Assembly (NCBI RefSeq): GCF_001570745.1
Contig: NZ_BCSG01000019.1
Span: 33,497 to 97,496 of the forward strand
Reading direction: 5' to 3'
From: Alicyclobacillus mali NBRC 102425
Lineage (GTDB): Bacteria; Bacillota; Bacilli; Alicyclobacillales; Alicyclobacillaceae
DNA length: 64,000 bases
The notes beneath the pieces were generated by a model. That model was not told the DNA's origin. It did no database searches and saw only the letters and a program-made list of their open reading frames with translations. The position numbers and the translations under genes were made by a program. Numbering within the stretch: the first letter of the stretch is position 1; each line of letters starts with the position of its first letter. Positions 46,631-57,879 of the stretch are shown in pieces.

Positions 46631-47005
46631 GTGAAACTCGACTCCTTCATCAAGTTTGGCGGGCTGGCATTCGACATTGCCCAGGACGAGAAGGTGCGGA
46701 CGTTTTTCACCATGCTGCACCACGGCATGAGGCGCAGGGGCATGATCCCGCCCACGACGCCGCCTGCGTTTCACGCGCCGCCGCACCCATACCATCCCGC
46801 GCACTGGCCGGTCCATCACCACGCCATCCCGTTCTCGCCGTACGCGCCGAGCCCCGCGAATCAAGCTTCCACGCCTGCGCAGCAGCCTCCGGCCTCGGCA
46901 CCTTCGAGCGGCGCGAGCGTAAAATCGGAGTCTTCGGGTACGATAGGAAGCGGAGGAGGCGCGGGGTGGCTTCAACAGCTCCTGGAGCTGTTCGATCGCC
47001 GGTGA
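46631..47005 (+). CDS. Proline- and histidine-rich hypothetical protein
   Basis: A 124-residue protein. A conserved-looking N-terminus (MKLDSFIKFGGLAFDIAQDE) and short helical C-terminus (GWLQQLLELFDRR) flank a disordered, proline- and histidine-rich middle (PAFHAPPHPYHPAHWPVHHH). GTG 46631 follows GGGAGG by eight bases. No family is recognised. Such His-rich composition occurs in spore coat proteins, but nothing here proves that. Confidence 0.6.
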   Translation: MKLDSFIKFGGLAFDIAQDEKVRTFFTMLHHGMRRRGMIPPTTPPAFHAPPHPYHPAHWPVHHHAIPFSPYAPSPANQASTPAQQPPASAPSSGASVKSESSGTIGSGGGAGWLQQLLELFDRR

Positions 47006-47031
47006 AGCGCCATCGGAACGGAGGATGAAGG

Positions 47032-48087
47032 ATGCCGCACGGCTCCAAACTCAGCCACGGCCAGTTCCTGTACCGGCTGTTTCGCCGCGTGATGCCGCTC
47101 GTGCGCGCCGAACTCGCCGGATGGCGCGCGCGGGCGGAAGCCATCCCGGACGGGCTGCTGCGGGAGCAGGCGCTCGCCAGCCTAAGAGACAAGCAGTTTC
47201 ATGCAGACGGCGGATCGGTCTATGCCGCCGCCAACCCGGCTTACATGCATCCCCTCGTCCAGGCCATCGTGTCGCTTCAGACCATCAGCGACTACCTCGA
47301 CAATCTGTGCGATCGCGCCGGCGTGAGCGATCCGTCCGCCTTTCGCGTCCTTCATCAAAGTCTTCAGGACGCAGTCCATCCCGGTGCGCCCATCGCGGAT
47401 TATTATCGCCAGTACACCCACCGAGAAGACGGCGGCTATCTCGCCGCGCTCGTCCAAACCTGCCAACGAGCCTTGGAACAACTTCCACATTACAGCGCCG
47501 TCGAATCCCAGGTGGACTGGTACGCCCGACGGTACAGCGAGCTTCAGGAACACAAACACGCGCCCGCGGAAGAGCGCGAACACCGACTGCTGCACTGGTC
47601 CCGTCAGCACCTCGGCGCATATCCGGGCGTGGCTTGGCACGAGTGGGCCGCCGCGGCTGGCTCAACGCTCGGCATGTTCGCGCTGTTTCTGGCCGCGACC
47701 GAGCCCGTCACCCCGACGGACGTGCGAAATCTTCATCACCAGTACTTCCCCTATATCTGCGGCCTGCATATTTTGCTAGATTACTGGATCGACGCACTTG
47801 AGGACGAGGCACATGGGGATTTCAATTTCGTGGCCTGCTACCGGAGCCCGGGTTTGGCCTGGGAGCGAATTGAACAGTTCGCCGCGGAAAGCGTCGAACG
47901 GGCCGCCGACGTCCCGGGTGGCATCATTCACCGATACGTCGTCCACGGCCTCGTCGGCATGTACCTGTCCGACCCGAAAACCAAATCGGCCGCGCACCTG
48001 GCCGCGTCCCGCCGGCGCATCTACCGTTTCGGCATGACGCCGATTCTGTTCTACTGCGCCACACACCTCTACCGGCGCATGGCTTAA
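47032..48087 (+). CDS. ytpB: YtpB-like large terpene synthase (tetraprenyl-beta-curcumene synthase family)
   Basis: A 351-residue protein of the DUF2600 family. The B. subtilis member converts heptaprenyl diphosphate to tetraprenyl-beta-curcumene, later cyclised by a squalene-hopene-type cyclase to C35 terpenoids. Acidic motifs DYLDNLCD (about 87-94) and DYWIDALEDE (about 250-260) probably bind metal. ATG 47032 follows GGAGG. It lies 26 bases after the His/Pro-rich gene and may be cotranscribed. The exact substrate in this organism is inferred. Confidence 0.82.
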   Translation: MPHGSKLSHGQFLYRLFRRVMPLVRAELAGWRARAEAIPDGLLREQALASLRDKQFHADGGSVYAAANPAYMHPLVQAIVSLQTISDYLDNLCDRAGVSDPSAFRVLHQSLQDAVHPGAPIADYYRQYTHREDGGYLAALVQTCQRALEQLPHYSAVESQVDWYARRYSELQEHKHAPAEEREHRLLHWSRQHLGAYPGVAWHEWAAAAGSTLGMFALFLAATEPVTPTDVRNLHHQYFPYICGLHILLDYWIDALEDEAHGDFNFVACYRSPGLAWERIEQFAAESVERAADVPGGIIHRYVVHGLVGMYLSDPKTKSAAHLAASRRRIYRFGMTPILFYCATHLYRRMA

Positions 48088-48090
48088 CCG

Positions 48091-48477
48091 TCAACGCGCG
48101 CGGCGCACCACCGCGCGCACGGTGTCGAGAACCCCTGGAACAGGAGCGCCCGGCTTTTCGACCGCCACTTCCACTGCGCCCACAAGAGGAAATGCGGCGA
48201 GCACGCGGTGCGCAATGCGCTCCGCCAAGGCCTCAATGAGCCGCACGGGCTCCCCTTCGACGGACGCGCGCACCACGTCGTACACGGAGGCGTAATTGAC
48301 AGCATGGTCGAGATCGTCCGTCTCCCCGGCGCACCGAAAGTCGCCGTGCATGTGCACGTCCACCTTGAAACGCTGACCGAGCCTCTGCTCCTCCGCGTAC
48401 GCACCGTGATAGGCGTAGAAGACCATGCCGACGAGACTCAATTGATCAGGAAACGCGCCGTTCAACGCGCCAGTCAC
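48091..48477 (-). CDS. folB: Dihydroneopterin aldolase
   Basis: A 128-residue FolB-family enzyme of folate synthesis. Segments DQLSLVGMVFYAYHGAYAEEQ near the N-terminus and VEVAVEKPGAPVPGVLDTV near the C-terminus are typical, including the catalytic lysine region. GTG 48477 overlaps the YihY stop by 4 bases (GTGA) and follows AGGAGG. folK and folP are not adjacent. Confidence 0.85.
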   Translation of the reverse strand: MTGALNGAFPDQLSLVGMVFYAYHGAYAEEQRLGQRFKVDVHMHGDFRCAGETDDLDHAVNYASVYDVVRASVEGEPVRLIEALAERIAHRVLAAFPLVGAVEVAVEKPGAPVPGVLDTVRAVVRRAR

Positions 48478-49331
48478 GGCTTTGCACCTCCTGCTTCTGC
48501 GCCCGTCTGCTCGAGCAGCCACGCGATCTCGGCGCCCAGCAGCAGAATGATGAGCGCGATGTACATCCAGAAAATGAGGAGAATCACAACCGTCAACCCG
48601 CCGTACACGGCGTGGTACGTGACGGCGTGTGCAGCGTAGACAACGAATAGCAGCCTGGCGAGATCGAGCAAGACCGTGGCGGCAAGCGCCCCCAGGATGG
48701 TGCAATTCATGTCGACGCGCCGTGAGGGAAGGTACCGATACACAACAAAGCAGGTGACGAAGATCGACAGCGGATAGAGCATGCGCGTGAGACCCGAAAA
48801 GCGCGTGAAGGCCGTGACAAGCCAGCTCCCCGCCGGAATGTGGTGAACCACCCACGGGTAAAGCGCCATGGCGAGCGCGGAAACCACCGCGAGGACGACG
48901 AGCGCAACGAGAAAGAGCGCTGCAATGACGCGGCGCGCCAAAAAGGACCTCGGCACGACCACTTCGAAGATGCGGTCCAGCGCCTGCTGCACCGCGATAA
49001 GGGCACTCGTCGCGGACCACGCCAAGGAGAGAAATGTCACCACGCCGGCTCGCGCGCCGATGTCGCTCAGCTTGGTGAGGCTATTTTCCAGCATCTGATT
49101 GGCGTTTTGCAGATCAGGGTAATAAGGCCGGAGCGCGCCCAGCACCAGCTCGACAATCACGCGGTGGGGCACGACCAAACTCGCCCCGTACATCACGAGG
49201 ATGAGGAGCGGCAAGAGAGAAAACATGGCGAAAAACGCAATCTGCGCTGCGAGCGACGTGATATCGTGCGCCATGCAATTCGCGCCGAGCTTGCGCGCGA
49301 ATGCCTGTGCTTGCTGCATGCGGAATCGCAC
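48474..49331 (-). CDS. YihY/BrkB-family membrane protein
   Basis: A 285-residue membrane protein with about six membrane segments. LAAQIAFFAMFSLLPLLILVMYG near the N-terminus is typical of the YihY/virulence factor BrkB family, whose function is not settled. Several in-frame starts exist. GTG 49331 is preferred because AAAAGGGAG, at the end of the upstream gene, is well spaced. It is coupled to folB downstream. Confidence 0.78.
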   Translation of the reverse strand: MRFRMQQAQAFARKLGANCMAHDITSLAAQIAFFAMFSLLPLLILVMYGASLVVPHRVIVELVLGALRPYYPDLQNANQMLENSLTKLSDIGARAGVVTFLSLAWSATSALIAVQQALDRIFEVVVPRSFLARRVIAALFLVALVVLAVVSALAMALYPWVVHHIPAGSWLVTAFTRFSGLTRMLYPLSIFVTCFVVYRYLPSRRVDMNCTILGALAATVLLDLARLLFVVYAAHAVTYHAVYGGLTVVILLIFWMYIALIILLLGAEIAWLLEQTGAEAGGAKP

Positions 49332-49335
49332 AAAT

Positions 49336-50277
49336 TCACTCCCTTTTAAGGCCATCAAGCGACAGCCCTACGTCGGCTGCGAGCCCTGCCCATGCCGACG
49401 GCAGTGGCGCACAGACTTCGACGTCCTCATCCGCATACGGGTGCCTGAAGCGGATGCTTGCCGCGTGCAGCGCGATTTGTCCTGGCCGAAGCGCCGGATG
49501 CGGCGCGCCTCCATAGAGCGCGTCGCCGACCACGGGCGCGCCCTGCGCCGACAGGTGCACGCGGATCTGATGCCTGCGCCCCGTCTCCAGGCGAAGCCGA
49601 ACAAGCGCCCAACGCGCTTCACCTTGGCCCGCTTCGGCCAATACCTCGACATGCGTGCGCGCAGCCTTGCCGGTCTGCGACACCCGGTATCGACCCGACA
49701 AGTGGCGATCCCGCCCAATCGGCGCGGACATCAAGCCCGAGCGAACCCGGCTCCCACGCGCGATGGCGAGATACGTGCGCCTGATTTGCCCGGCTGCCAA
49801 CGCTGCGTCCATGGCGCGGAGGGCGAGCCCATGCTTGGCGTAGAGAACGCAACCCGTGGTGCCTAAATCCAACCTGTGGACGTGATACGCGCGCCCTGCC
49901 CCTTCTTCGTTCAGGAGTCGCTGCACGCAGGCGTCGAGCGTCGGCGCGTCGCTCCCGTCGCTGTGGACCAGCAAGTTCGCAGGCTTGTCCACGACCAGGA
50001 GGCTTGACTCGTTGTACAGAGCTCGAGCCGGCGGCAGCGATGCGTGCGCCAAGTCGAGCGGGCGCAAATCCTCGTCAATCCACACCTGCATGGGCGAATC
50101 GCAGATGTCGAGATGACCAGGGGTTCTGCCTCGCACGCGAACGGCCCCATGACGAATCAGATGCAGAACGTGCGCCTGTGGTACATGGAGTGCCTGGGAG
50201 AGCCACGCCGCCCAGGGCATCGCTCTGGGTGGCTTCGGCAGCGAAATCGAAACGCCTCCAGGGCTGACCCGCAAATC
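49336..50277 (-). CDS. RluA-family pseudouridine synthase
   Basis: A 313-residue pseudouridine synthase that isomerises uridines in rRNA or tRNA. The catalytic aspartate is in VHRLDLGTTG, with GRRHQIRVHL and GDALYGG downstream. An S4-like N-terminal region (about 30-70) is present. The longest frame starts at 50319, upstream of a -10-like TACAAT (50300-50305); ATG 50277 after GGTGGTAGGT fits better. The target RNA site is unknown. Confidence 0.85.
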   Translation of the reverse strand, partial: DLRVSPGGVSISLPKPPRAMPWAAWLSQALHVPQAHVLHLIRHGAVRVRGRTPGHLDICDSPMQVWIDEDLRPLDLAHASLPPARALYNESSLLVVDKPANLLVHSDGSDAPTLDACVQRLLNEEGAGRAYHVHRLDLGTTGCVLYAKHGLALRAMDAALAAGQIRRTYLAIARGSRVRSGLMSAPIGRDRHLSGRYRVSQTGKAARTHVEVLAEAGQGEARWALVRLRLETGRRHQIRVHLSAQGAPVVGDALYGGAPHPALRPGQIALHAASIRFRHPYADEDVEVCAPLPSAWAGLAADVGLSLDGLKRE

Positions 50278-50324
50278 CATACCTACCACCACGCCATCCA
50301 TTGTATCCCATCTGCGCACAGTAC

Positions 50325-50349
50325 AAAAAAACCGCCCTCGTCAGGGCGG
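50325..50349 (-). terminator. Rho-independent terminator of the Nfu gene
   Basis: On the minus strand CCGCCCT and AGGGCGG pair around a 4-base loop and run into seven T residues. Confidence 0.9.
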
Positions 50350-50373
50350 CGCCCACGCGGGCATCGCACAGCC

Positions 50374-50619
50374 TCAGACTGCCTCGACGTACTCGACATC
50401 CGGGGCAACCTTCTTGACCGCGCGCTCTATTCCCATCTTCAACGTCATGACGCTCGCTGGGCAACCCACGCAGGCACCCTGCAGAGACACATAGACCGTC
50501 TTCGACAAATCGTCGTACGAGACAAATTCCACATCGCCGCCATCCTGCTGAATGGCTTCGCGAATGGACTCAATCGCTTCGCGAATGCGCGCTTCTGTGG
50601 AGGTCACGTCGCTCATCAT
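50374..50619 (-). CDS. NifU C-terminal domain (Nfu) Fe-S carrier
   Basis: An 81-residue Nfu-type protein that carries or delivers Fe-S clusters. The CxxC motif is in GACVGCPASVMTLK. ATG 50619 follows GGAGGG. It is like YutI of B. subtilis in size and probably supplements the SUF system. It is monocistronic with its own terminator. Confidence 0.9.
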   Translation of the reverse strand: MMSDVTSTEARIREAIESIREAIQQDGGDVEFVSYDDLSKTVYVSLQGACVGCPASVMTLKMGIERAVKKVAPDVEYVEAV

Positions 50620-50707
50620 GATCCATCCCTCCAATACGCTTTTAGCATACGCGCACCCGCGGCGGCGATGCAACCCTCCTGTCCGTGCGGCCTTTGTCGT
50701 CGCCGGA

Positions 50708-51298
50708 TCAAAAGGGCATGGACATGGGCGGAAGGACGGGACCCGGGGAGATGACCTTCCACAACACCAGCGTCCTCGGCTCCACGCGCGCCACTTCGCG
50801 GAAGCCCAACTGCTTGGCGAACGCGAGGCTGCTCGGATTCACGTCCTGGATGAACACCTCAAGCGTGTGCGCTCCCGTGCGCCTGACCTCCGCCTCCAGG
50901 TGCTCCATCGCCTTGCGGCCGATTCCCTTGCGCTGAAATTTCGAGTCAATCACCAGGGCACTGACGTGGACTTTTCCTACTGCGCTCGGCAGATACGAAT
51001 AGAATCCCACCGGCCGACCGTTTCGTTCGATCACGACGGTCGGCATGCCTGACTGAAGGTACTGGCGCAGCTCCGATTCCGGAAACGGCTCGCCAAACGC
51101 CTGTTCGTGCACAACGCCCAGCTCGCGCCGAGCAAGTTGCACAATCCAATCGTCGTCTTCGGCGCGGCGCGAGCGATAGCGCACCTCTTCGGCAGGAACC
51201 GCATGAGATGCGACTTGCCGAGCCGTTGTGGGCTTGGCATGAGACCGCGCGCGCGAACCTTTCGGGCCCGCGCGGCGGGAGCGATTTCGGTTTGGCAT
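50708..51298 (-). CDS. GNAT-family N-acetyltransferase
   Basis: A 196-residue protein with an unusually basic N-terminal tail (NRNRSRRAGPKGSRARSHAK, about 3-22) and a GNAT domain (about 55-190). The acetyl-CoA motif is FQRKGIGRKAMEHLEAEV; the C-terminal VNPSSLAFAKQLGF is typical. ATG 51298 follows GGGAGG. The substrate is unknown; the basic tail suggests binding to nucleic acid or ribosomes (inference). Confidence 0.82.
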   Translation of the reverse strand: MPNRNRSRRAGPKGSRARSHAKPTTARQVASHAVPAEEVRYRSRRAEDDDWIVQLARRELGVVHEQAFGEPFPESELRQYLQSGMPTVVIERNGRPVGFYSYLPSAVGKVHVSALVIDSKFQRKGIGRKAMEHLEAEVRRTGAHTLEVFIQDVNPSSLAFAKQLGFREVARVEPRTLVLWKVISPGPVLPPMSMPF

Positions 51299-51364
51299 GA
51301 TGTCGACCTCCCTTGGAACTGTCGACATCACACTATGCATATGCCCGCCCAATTGCTCGGCGGC

Positions 51365-51847
51365 TCAGTCGGGTTTGCGCCGCGCGAACGAAAACCGCCG
51401 AATGCCCTTGCCGCGGTGCGCCGTTTCCTCCTGGCGTTTGCGCTCAAGCTCGCGACGCCGCTTGTTGGTGACCTCGGCCACAACGTTGCCGATAAAGTCG
51501 CCCGCGATGTCCATGCGGTACTTGCGGTTCACCTCAATTTTGTCGTACTCCTCTTTGGTCGTGCGGAACGTCACGTTGGCCGTGCGATGCACGTGCAGCC
51601 CCTTCATGGTCTGCCCAAGCGTTACGCGTCCCACCACCTGGTACGTGCTGAGCGGCACGAAGCGCGCGACGCCCTGCTTGCCTCGCTCGCGCACGCGCCG
51701 TTTGGAAAGGACAAACACCTCAAAGCGTTGCTTGTGTGCCAAAAACTGCTCGTCGAATTGGCGCTGTCGCTTGCGCGCCCAGAAGTAAAAGGCGGTATAC
51801 GCTGCGATCAACGCTGCGAACACGCTGAGGACGATGATCCAGTACAT
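51365..51847 (-). CDS. Single-pass membrane protein with charged tail
   Basis: A 160-residue protein with one N-terminal membrane segment (about 2-24, WIIVLSVFAALIAAYTAFYF) and a basic soluble part with a small beta region (about 60-125), ending in a highly charged helix and FSFARRKPD. No family is recognised. ATG 51847 follows AGGGGGA. It lies downstream of pcrA on the same strand. Confidence 0.6.
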   Translation of the reverse strand: MYWIIVLSVFAALIAAYTAFYFWARKRQRQFDEQFLAHKQRFEVFVLSKRRVRERGKQGVARFVPLSTYQVVGRVTLGQTMKGLHVHRTANVTFRTTKEEYDKIEVNRKYRMDIAGDFIGNVVAEVTNKRRRELERKRQEETAHRGKGIRRFSFARRKPD

Positions 51848-51899
51848 CAAAGCGATATCCCCCTGTGATGGCGAGTCCAGCGGCGCGGATGCGCTCGTC

Positions 51900-54017
51900 T
51901 CATTGTACCACGACGGCACCGTCTGTCCGTAATCCTTTCTTCGACACCCATTTCATTCCTATCGATGGATGGAACATCACTTGCACGCGATCCTCGCCGT
52001 CGCGAGATTCCACCGAAAGCACAACGCCCTGGCCATGCTGCGGGTGCACCACCCGGTCCCCCGGTCGCAGCATCTCTGGCTCCAGCGCCTCTGCGAGATC
52101 GACGCGCACAATGAGGTCCTCGCGGATCTCGGCCAGAAACCGAGACGCATCGCGAGCCACCGTCTGGCCGTACAGCGTGCGCCACGCGGCGTGCGTGAGC
52201 ACGAGCCGGTCCATCGCGCGGGTGAGGCCAACGTAGCAGAGGTTGCGCTCCTCCTCGACGCGCAGCGGGTCATCAAGGGACCGCGCGTGAGGAAACAGCC
52301 CCTCCTCCATGCCCACGAGGAACACCACCGGGAATTCGAGTCCCTTGCTCGCGTGCAGCGTCATCAGCCTGACGGATCCCTTGCCGCGATCGCGCTCCTT
52401 GTCGATGTCCGAGAGCAGGCTGACCTCCGCGAGAAACTCGGCCACCGTTCCGCCCCGGCGTTCGTCGAACGATCTCGTCACGCTGAACAGCTCGTCGATA
52501 TTCTCCGCGCGAGCGAGATCTTCCTTCTTCCCCGACTCGAGGTACATCTCTCGGTAGCGCGTGGCGTGCAGCACCTCCGCCAAAAACTCGGACACGCTCA
52601 TGCCCTCCATCCAGAGCGCGAGTTCGTCGAGCGTGGCATGAAACTGGCGCCCAGCCTCGGCGGCGCGATCCGACAACCCAGCTTCCTCGCCGCGGTCGAG
52701 CGCTTCGTACAGGCTGACGCCCTCGGCGTGTGCAAATTCGAGCAACTTGTCTACCGTCGTGTCGCCGAGCCCTCGCTTCGGACGATTGATAACGCGAAGG
52801 AGCGAGATTTCGTCCTGCGGATTGACAAGGACGCGCAGATACGCGAGAACGTCTTTGACCTCGCGCCGATCGTAAAACGTCATCCCCCCCACCACGGTGT
52901 AGGGAATCGCGCGTTCGAGCAGCTTTTCCTCCACAGCGCGCGACTGCGCGTTGGCTCTGTACAGCACGGCGCAGTCCTCGTAACGGCCTCCGTTCTGCAC
53001 GTGCTCCTCGATGGCCTCCGCCACGTACTGGGCTTCGGCCGCGCCGTCGGGCAGCCGCACAACAAGGGGCTTGTCGCCATGCCCGCGCGTCGAGCGAAGC
53101 TCTTTGGGCCGGCGCCGCGGATTGTGAGCGATCACGCTGTTGGCGGCGTCCAGGATCTCCTGCGTCGAGCGGTAGTTGCGCGTCAGCAACACGATCTTCG
53201 CGTCCGGAAAATCCCGCTCGAACCGCAGCATGTGCTCGCTGTCCGCGCCGCGCCAGGCGTAGATGGCCTGGTCCGCGTCCCCAACCGCGCACAGGTTGCG
53301 GTGCTTGGCGCACAGAAGCCTGAGCAAGCGGAACTGGATGCCGTTTGTATCCTGGTACTCGTCCACGAGCACGTGCCGGAACTTCTCCTGATATTTGTCC
53401 CGCAGGTCGTCGTTTTCCTCGAGGAGCCGGACCGTGTGCCCGATGAGATCGTCGAAGTCCATGGCGTTGGCCGCGAAAAGTCGCTTGTTGTAAAGCTCCA
53501 TCACCCGATCCGCGATGAGATCCGACGGGTTGGACTCGTTGACGGCGTGTGCACTACCCACGTTCTTCCAATGGGAGATGCGATGCTTGATGGAGCGAGC
53601 GTCGTGCGTTTTGAGATCGTAGCCGAGATCGAGCAAGCACTGCTGGACCAGAGCCTCCTGGTCTTCGGCGTCGAGAATGGTGAAATTCGGCTGATATCCA
53701 AGCCGATCCGCCTCGCGCCTCAGAATGCGGACACAGATGCTGTGAAACGTCCCCATCCAGAGATCGTCCGCGCGAGGGCCGATGAGGTCTCGAATGCGCG
53801 TCTTCATCTCGCGCGCCGCTTTGTTCGTGAACGTGATGGCGAGAATTTCGTGCACCGCCACGCCAGCGTGCGCGATGAGGTAAGCGATACGCCGCGTGAG
53901 CACGCTCGTCTTGCCGCTTCCCGCCCCCGCCACCACGAGGAGCGGACCGCTCGTGGTGGTGACGGCGTCCCGCTGCTCGGGATTCAGTCCACGTAGGATG
54001 TCCTTCACATCAAGCAC
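51900..54017 (-). CDS. pcrA: UvrD/PcrA-family DNA helicase
   Basis: A 705-residue superfamily 1A helicase needed for repair and rolling-circle replication in Gram-positives. Motifs are AGAGSGKTSVLTRRIAYL (Walker A), LVDEYQDTN, LTRNYRSTQEIL and LMTLHASKGLEFPVVFLVG. The C-terminal segment with PGDRVVHPQHGQGVV is typical of PcrA. GTG 54017 is nine bases after GGGAGGG and gives MLDVKDILRGLNPEQ. Confidence 0.93.
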   Translation of the reverse strand: MLDVKDILRGLNPEQRDAVTTTSGPLLVVAGAGSGKTSVLTRRIAYLIAHAGVAVHEILAITFTNKAAREMKTRIRDLIGPRADDLWMGTFHSICVRILRREADRLGYQPNFTILDAEDQEALVQQCLLDLGYDLKTHDARSIKHRISHWKNVGSAHAVNESNPSDLIADRVMELYNKRLFAANAMDFDDLIGHTVRLLEENDDLRDKYQEKFRHVLVDEYQDTNGIQFRLLRLLCAKHRNLCAVGDADQAIYAWRGADSEHMLRFERDFPDAKIVLLTRNYRSTQEILDAANSVIAHNPRRRPKELRSTRGHGDKPLVVRLPDGAAEAQYVAEAIEEHVQNGGRYEDCAVLYRANAQSRAVEEKLLERAIPYTVVGGMTFYDRREVKDVLAYLRVLVNPQDEISLLRVINRPKRGLGDTTVDKLLEFAHAEGVSLYEALDRGEEAGLSDRAAEAGRQFHATLDELALWMEGMSVSEFLAEVLHATRYREMYLESGKKEDLARAENIDELFSVTRSFDERRGGTVAEFLAEVSLLSDIDKERDRGKGSVRLMTLHASKGLEFPVVFLVGMEEGLFPHARSLDDPLRVEEERNLCYVGLTRAMDRLVLTHAAWRTLYGQTVARDASRFLAEIREDLIVRVDLAEALEPEMLRPGDRVVHPQHGQGVVLSVESRDGEDRVQVMFHPSIGMKWVSKKGLRTDGAVVVQ

Positions 54018-54165
54018 AACGGCCGTCCCTCCCACACCGTGGCTTCAGCAAGATCAGAGACTACCACGTCGCAGCCCATCGAGAAACCTCGGCGGGGATG
54101 TGCGATCCCGTCCATTCTGTTACGATACGATCGACTCCAACCGGAACGAGAGGACAAGCCTCGCC

Positions 54166-54678
54166 ATGAGAGCTGTGTTTGTCGCACTGCCATTCACGCG
54201 CCTGGGAGACGTGGCTCCGATTCTCGAAGGGCTCCGCCGGCTGAACCGCCGCGCCCGCGTCATCACACTCGACGGTCGCCCGTGCCACACGGCGGAGGGG
54301 CTCGTCATCCAGGCGGACGGCGCCGTCGAAGAACCGGTGCCGCCGGACGCCTACCTTTGCGTCGTCCCAAGCGGCCTGTATGAGGCGGACAGTTGGGGAG
54401 ATCTGCGCCTGCACCGCTACCTGCGCCGCTTTTCGACGACGGGCGGGTACTTCGCCGCCTCTGGCGAAGGGCTGTTGTGCCTCGCCTCGGCTGGCCTTCT
54501 GGGTGGCCTGCGGTTCACCGCCCCCGCGCGCGTGGTAAAAGCGCACGAGCCTCTCTTTCGCTATGCCATCTTCGAGCAGAGCCCTGTTGCGATTGACGGA
54601 AACGTCATCTCCTCGGACGGATCGGATCCCAAGGCGCTGTTTCAGGCGGTGTTTGAACGGCTGAACATCGGCTCATAG
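54166..54678 (+). CDS. DJ-1/PfpI-like glutaminase-superfamily protein
   Basis: A 170-residue protein with a flavodoxin-like fold like the DJ-1/PfpI family. The region ASGEGLLCLASAGLL resembles the nucleophile-elbow segment with its cysteine, but the match is not strong. ATG 54166 has only a weak site (GAGAGGA). Function is unknown. Confidence 0.5.
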   Translation: MRAVFVALPFTRLGDVAPILEGLRRLNRRARVITLDGRPCHTAEGLVIQADGAVEEPVPPDAYLCVVPSGLYEADSWGDLRLHRYLRRFSTTGGYFAASGEGLLCLASAGLLGGLRFTAPARVVKAHEPLFRYAIFEQSPVAIDGNVISSDGSDPKALFQAVFERLNIGS

Positions 54679-54739
54679 GGCACATCTCAGCGCTTGTGAT
54701 ATCATGAGCGTTGGTCCAAGCTCATGAGGAGGCAGATGC

Positions 54740-55474
54740 ATGAAACGTCGCACCTTGCTTGCGGGCATATCGTTCGCGGCTGTTCTCGCATTGACGGGCT
54801 GTGGCACGGCCGCCAACAACACGACTTCGTCGAACGTGTCGAATGAAACCGTTACGAACGCCGCAAATACCGCGTCGAACGAGGGCAATCAGACGCTCGA
54901 CACGGCGAATCCGCCGTACCTCCACACGTCCACGGAACAGTGGTCGAGCATGCCCAAGATGTTCATCAACCCGAACAAGACGTATGACGCCATTGTGCAC
55001 ACCAATTACGGGACGTTCACCATTGAACTGTTTGCCAAGGATGCGCCTGTCACCGTCAACAACTTCGTGTTCCTGGCGGAGCACAACTTCTATCACGACT
55101 GCACGTTCTTCCGCATCGTGAAAAACTTCGTCATCCAAACGGGCGATCCGCGCAATGACGGCACGGGCGGCCCAGGGTACACCATCCCCGACGAACTGAG
55201 CCACCAAGTGCCATTCACTAAGGGCATTGTGGCCATGGCCAACACGGGCCAGCCGCATACCGGCGGCAGCCAGTTCTTCATCTGCACCGCGAACGACACA
55301 CAGGTGTTTCAGCCACCCAACAACCGGTACACGGAATTCGGGCGCGTCGTCTCTGGCATGGACGTGATCGACAAAATCGCCGCTATTCCGGTGACCACGA
55401 ATCCGATGACGCAAGAGGACAGCTATCCGCTCAAGACGGCGTACATCGAATCGATTCAAATTCAGGAATCGTAA
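54740..55474 (+). CDS. Cyclophilin-type peptidyl-prolyl isomerase, lipoprotein
   Basis: A 244-residue extracellular prolyl isomerase anchored as a lipoprotein (lipobox LALTGC, Cys21). A Asn/Thr-rich linker (about 25-55) leads to the cyclophilin domain (about 80-240) with FFRIVKNFVIQTGDP, GIVAMANTGQPHTGGSQFFI and FGRVVSGMDVIDKI. ATG 54740 follows GAGGAGG. It probably folds exported proteins. Confidence 0.9.
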   Translation: MKRRTLLAGISFAAVLALTGCGTAANNTTSSNVSNETVTNAANTASNEGNQTLDTANPPYLHTSTEQWSSMPKMFINPNKTYDAIVHTNYGTFTIELFAKDAPVTVNNFVFLAEHNFYHDCTFFRIVKNFVIQTGDPRNDGTGGPGYTIPDELSHQVPFTKGIVAMANTGQPHTGGSQFFICTANDTQVFQPPNNRYTEFGRVVSGMDVIDKIAAIPVTTNPMTQEDSYPLKTAYIESIQIQES

Positions 55475-55489
55475 AGAAGGTGCGAGACG

Positions 55490-55915
55490 TTGCGCGACGC
55501 CCGCTTTCGCCAGTACTTCTGGATCTTCATCGTCGTCCTCGCCGTTGTGCTGCTCAAGATCCGCATCGGAGGAAGCGTCCCGTATCCGACGAGCTACGAC
55601 AAGCTGCCCGGCGGCGAGATCCGGGTGCACGTGACGGCGAAGGCCGTGCCCTCCAATTCGGTGGGCGAAGCATGGAACCTGGAGAAACACGTGCAAAACG
55701 GACAGGTGATTTACACGGCAAATCTCTACATGAACGGCCACGAGCAACTGCTCTTCCCCGGCATCGGCGTGAAGCAGAAGTCGCCGGCGGGCGTGCTGTA
55801 CGCCTCGAACGGCAAGATTCGATTCAACGGCCAGGACTATGAGGCCGTGGACCTGTTCGTGAACCGGGATGGAAGCGCGGGCTACATTGACTTTGCCAAA
55901 GCGAAGACGTCCTGA
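55490..55915 (+). CDS. Single-pass membrane protein of unknown function
   Basis: A 141-residue protein with an N-terminal membrane segment (about 8-24, QYFWIFIVVLAVVLLKI) and an exported beta-rich domain. TTG 55490 follows AAGAAGG. It lies 15 bases after the cyclophilin gene, so the two are probably one transcript. No family is recognised. Confidence 0.6.
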   Translation: MRDARFRQYFWIFIVVLAVVLLKIRIGGSVPYPTSYDKLPGGEIRVHVTAKAVPSNSVGEAWNLEKHVQNGQVIYTANLYMNGHEQLLFPGIGVKQKSPAGVLYASNGKIRFNGQDYEAVDLFVNRDGSAGYIDFAKAKTS

Positions 55916-55925
55916 CGCGGCGAAG

Positions 55926-55960
55926 ACGGCCTCCTGTGCGGCGAGCGCGCAGGAGGCCGT
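55926..55960. terminator. Inverted repeat between convergent genes
   Basis: ACGGCCTCCTG (55926-55936) and CAGGAGGCCGT (55950-55960) form an 11-bp perfect stem. It lies between convergent genes; there is no T-tract. Confidence 0.45.
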
Positions 55961-55965
55961 GCGCG

Positions 55966-57875
<1,910 letters not shown>

Positions 57876-57879
57876 GCGC

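Noticed and set aside
51969..53996. 675-codon plus-strand frame
   Set aside because: Mirror of the pcrA gene.
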